Notes under the pieces: generated by a model
Databases searched by the model: none
Told to the model about the DNA's origin: nothing
What the model saw: the letters and a program-made list of their open reading frames with translations, nothing else
Shown here: positions 63,583 through 64,000 of the stretch, piece by piece
How the letters are laid out: every line of letters starts with the position of its first letter
Position numbering within the stretch: position 1 is the stretch's first letter
Translations under genes and position numbers: made by a program
DNA from: Mucidula mucida
Lineage: Eukaryota > Basidiomycota > Agaricomycetes > Agaricales > Physalacriaceae
Reading direction: 5' to 3'
Length of the DNA stretch: 64,000 bases
Assembly (NCBI GenBank): GCA_015501055.1
Contig: JADNYV010000104.1
Location: forward strand, 61,287 to 125,286

Positions 63583-64000
63583 GCGGTACAATGTTGCGCG
63601 ACACTAAAATTAAACTTTCTCTTTCTGGCTGCTCAATAACAAATGGGTTGAATGGACACTTTGATGGATATGTCACTTCTGCTCACTGGCTCTGCGTCCC
63701 CCGTACTCGCGCTCTGATTTAGCTGCCACTGGAAACAAACCGTCGATCTTGAAAATGATAATTATAACCCTCTCCGGAACGCAGTGTATGCTGGAAGCAA
63801 AGGCTTAGCCTGCGCTTTGAAAGTGGATCTGCTCAAGGAACGCTGCCAAACGACTGGCACAGAGGCTTGGAAGAAATGCGTACACGCCACACGCCGCGCC
63901 TACAGTATAAGGGGGAACTGTCTCGGCCAACGGTTTGAGGCGCGCTGGTAACGTCACGGTGTTCGTCACGGCCCACGACCCTAGACCACTACAGCAATGG
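63583..64000. other. 3' flank, no gene recognised
   Basis: About 420 bp after the dioxygenase stop. Short frames only. The last 100 bp contain no recognisable motif. Confidence 0.4.

Overview
The window looks like a transposon-rich, fast-evolving (possibly subtelomeric) region of a filamentous basidiomycete, most likely an agaricomycete. The evidence is genes with many 48-56 bp GT-AG introns, two copies of the DUF6535 family typical of Agaricomycetes, a chromodomain-bearing Ty3/gypsy retrotransposon, a LINE with APE-type endonuclease, RT and RNase H, and degenerate TTAGGG-type DNA. There are no bacterial features such as operons, ribosome binding sites or CRISPR arrays.

Layout. The dominant structure is a very large imperfect palindrome. 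The left arm (about 1-19.5 kb) recurs inverted in the right arm (about 34.6-57.6 kb) around a spacer at 19.5-34.6 kb. Read outward-in, each arm carries an epoxide hydrolase (EH) gene, a DUF6535 membrane-protein gene, an unknown 350-411 aa gene (family U), a P-loop NTPase pseudogene, and a tail-to-tail pair of dead family-U copies. The left arm is interrupted by a 6.5 kb LTR retrotransposon (12,142-18,642) whose empty target site survives in the right arm. The right arm carries about 7 kb absent from the left (39.4-46.6 kb): a telomere-like tract, a solo LTR, a small unknown gene and an intact kinase-like gene. It also has a second extra block at 47.3-49.5 kb. The left arm runs off the window at base 1.

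The spacer holds a dead LINE (21,972-27,624, 11-bp target-site duplication) with a roughly 1.1 kb insert containing a tRNA-derived SINE-like sequence and a host gene fragment. It also holds several EH and P-loop NTPase fragments, a tandem duplication, and small unknown genes. Right of the palindrome lie repeats and a well-preserved ten-exon intradiol ring-cleavage dioxygenase gene (62,135-63,582).

How the genes work together. I see no coherent pathway. The dioxygenase (aromatic ring cleavage) and EH (epoxide detoxification) fit xenobiotic or lignin-aromatic metabolism, but the visible right EH is a pseudogene. DUF6535, family U and the NTPase belong to expanding, rapidly decaying families. 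Exon coordinates were worked out by hand from splice signals and reading frame; treat junctions as good to a few bases where not stated otherwise.
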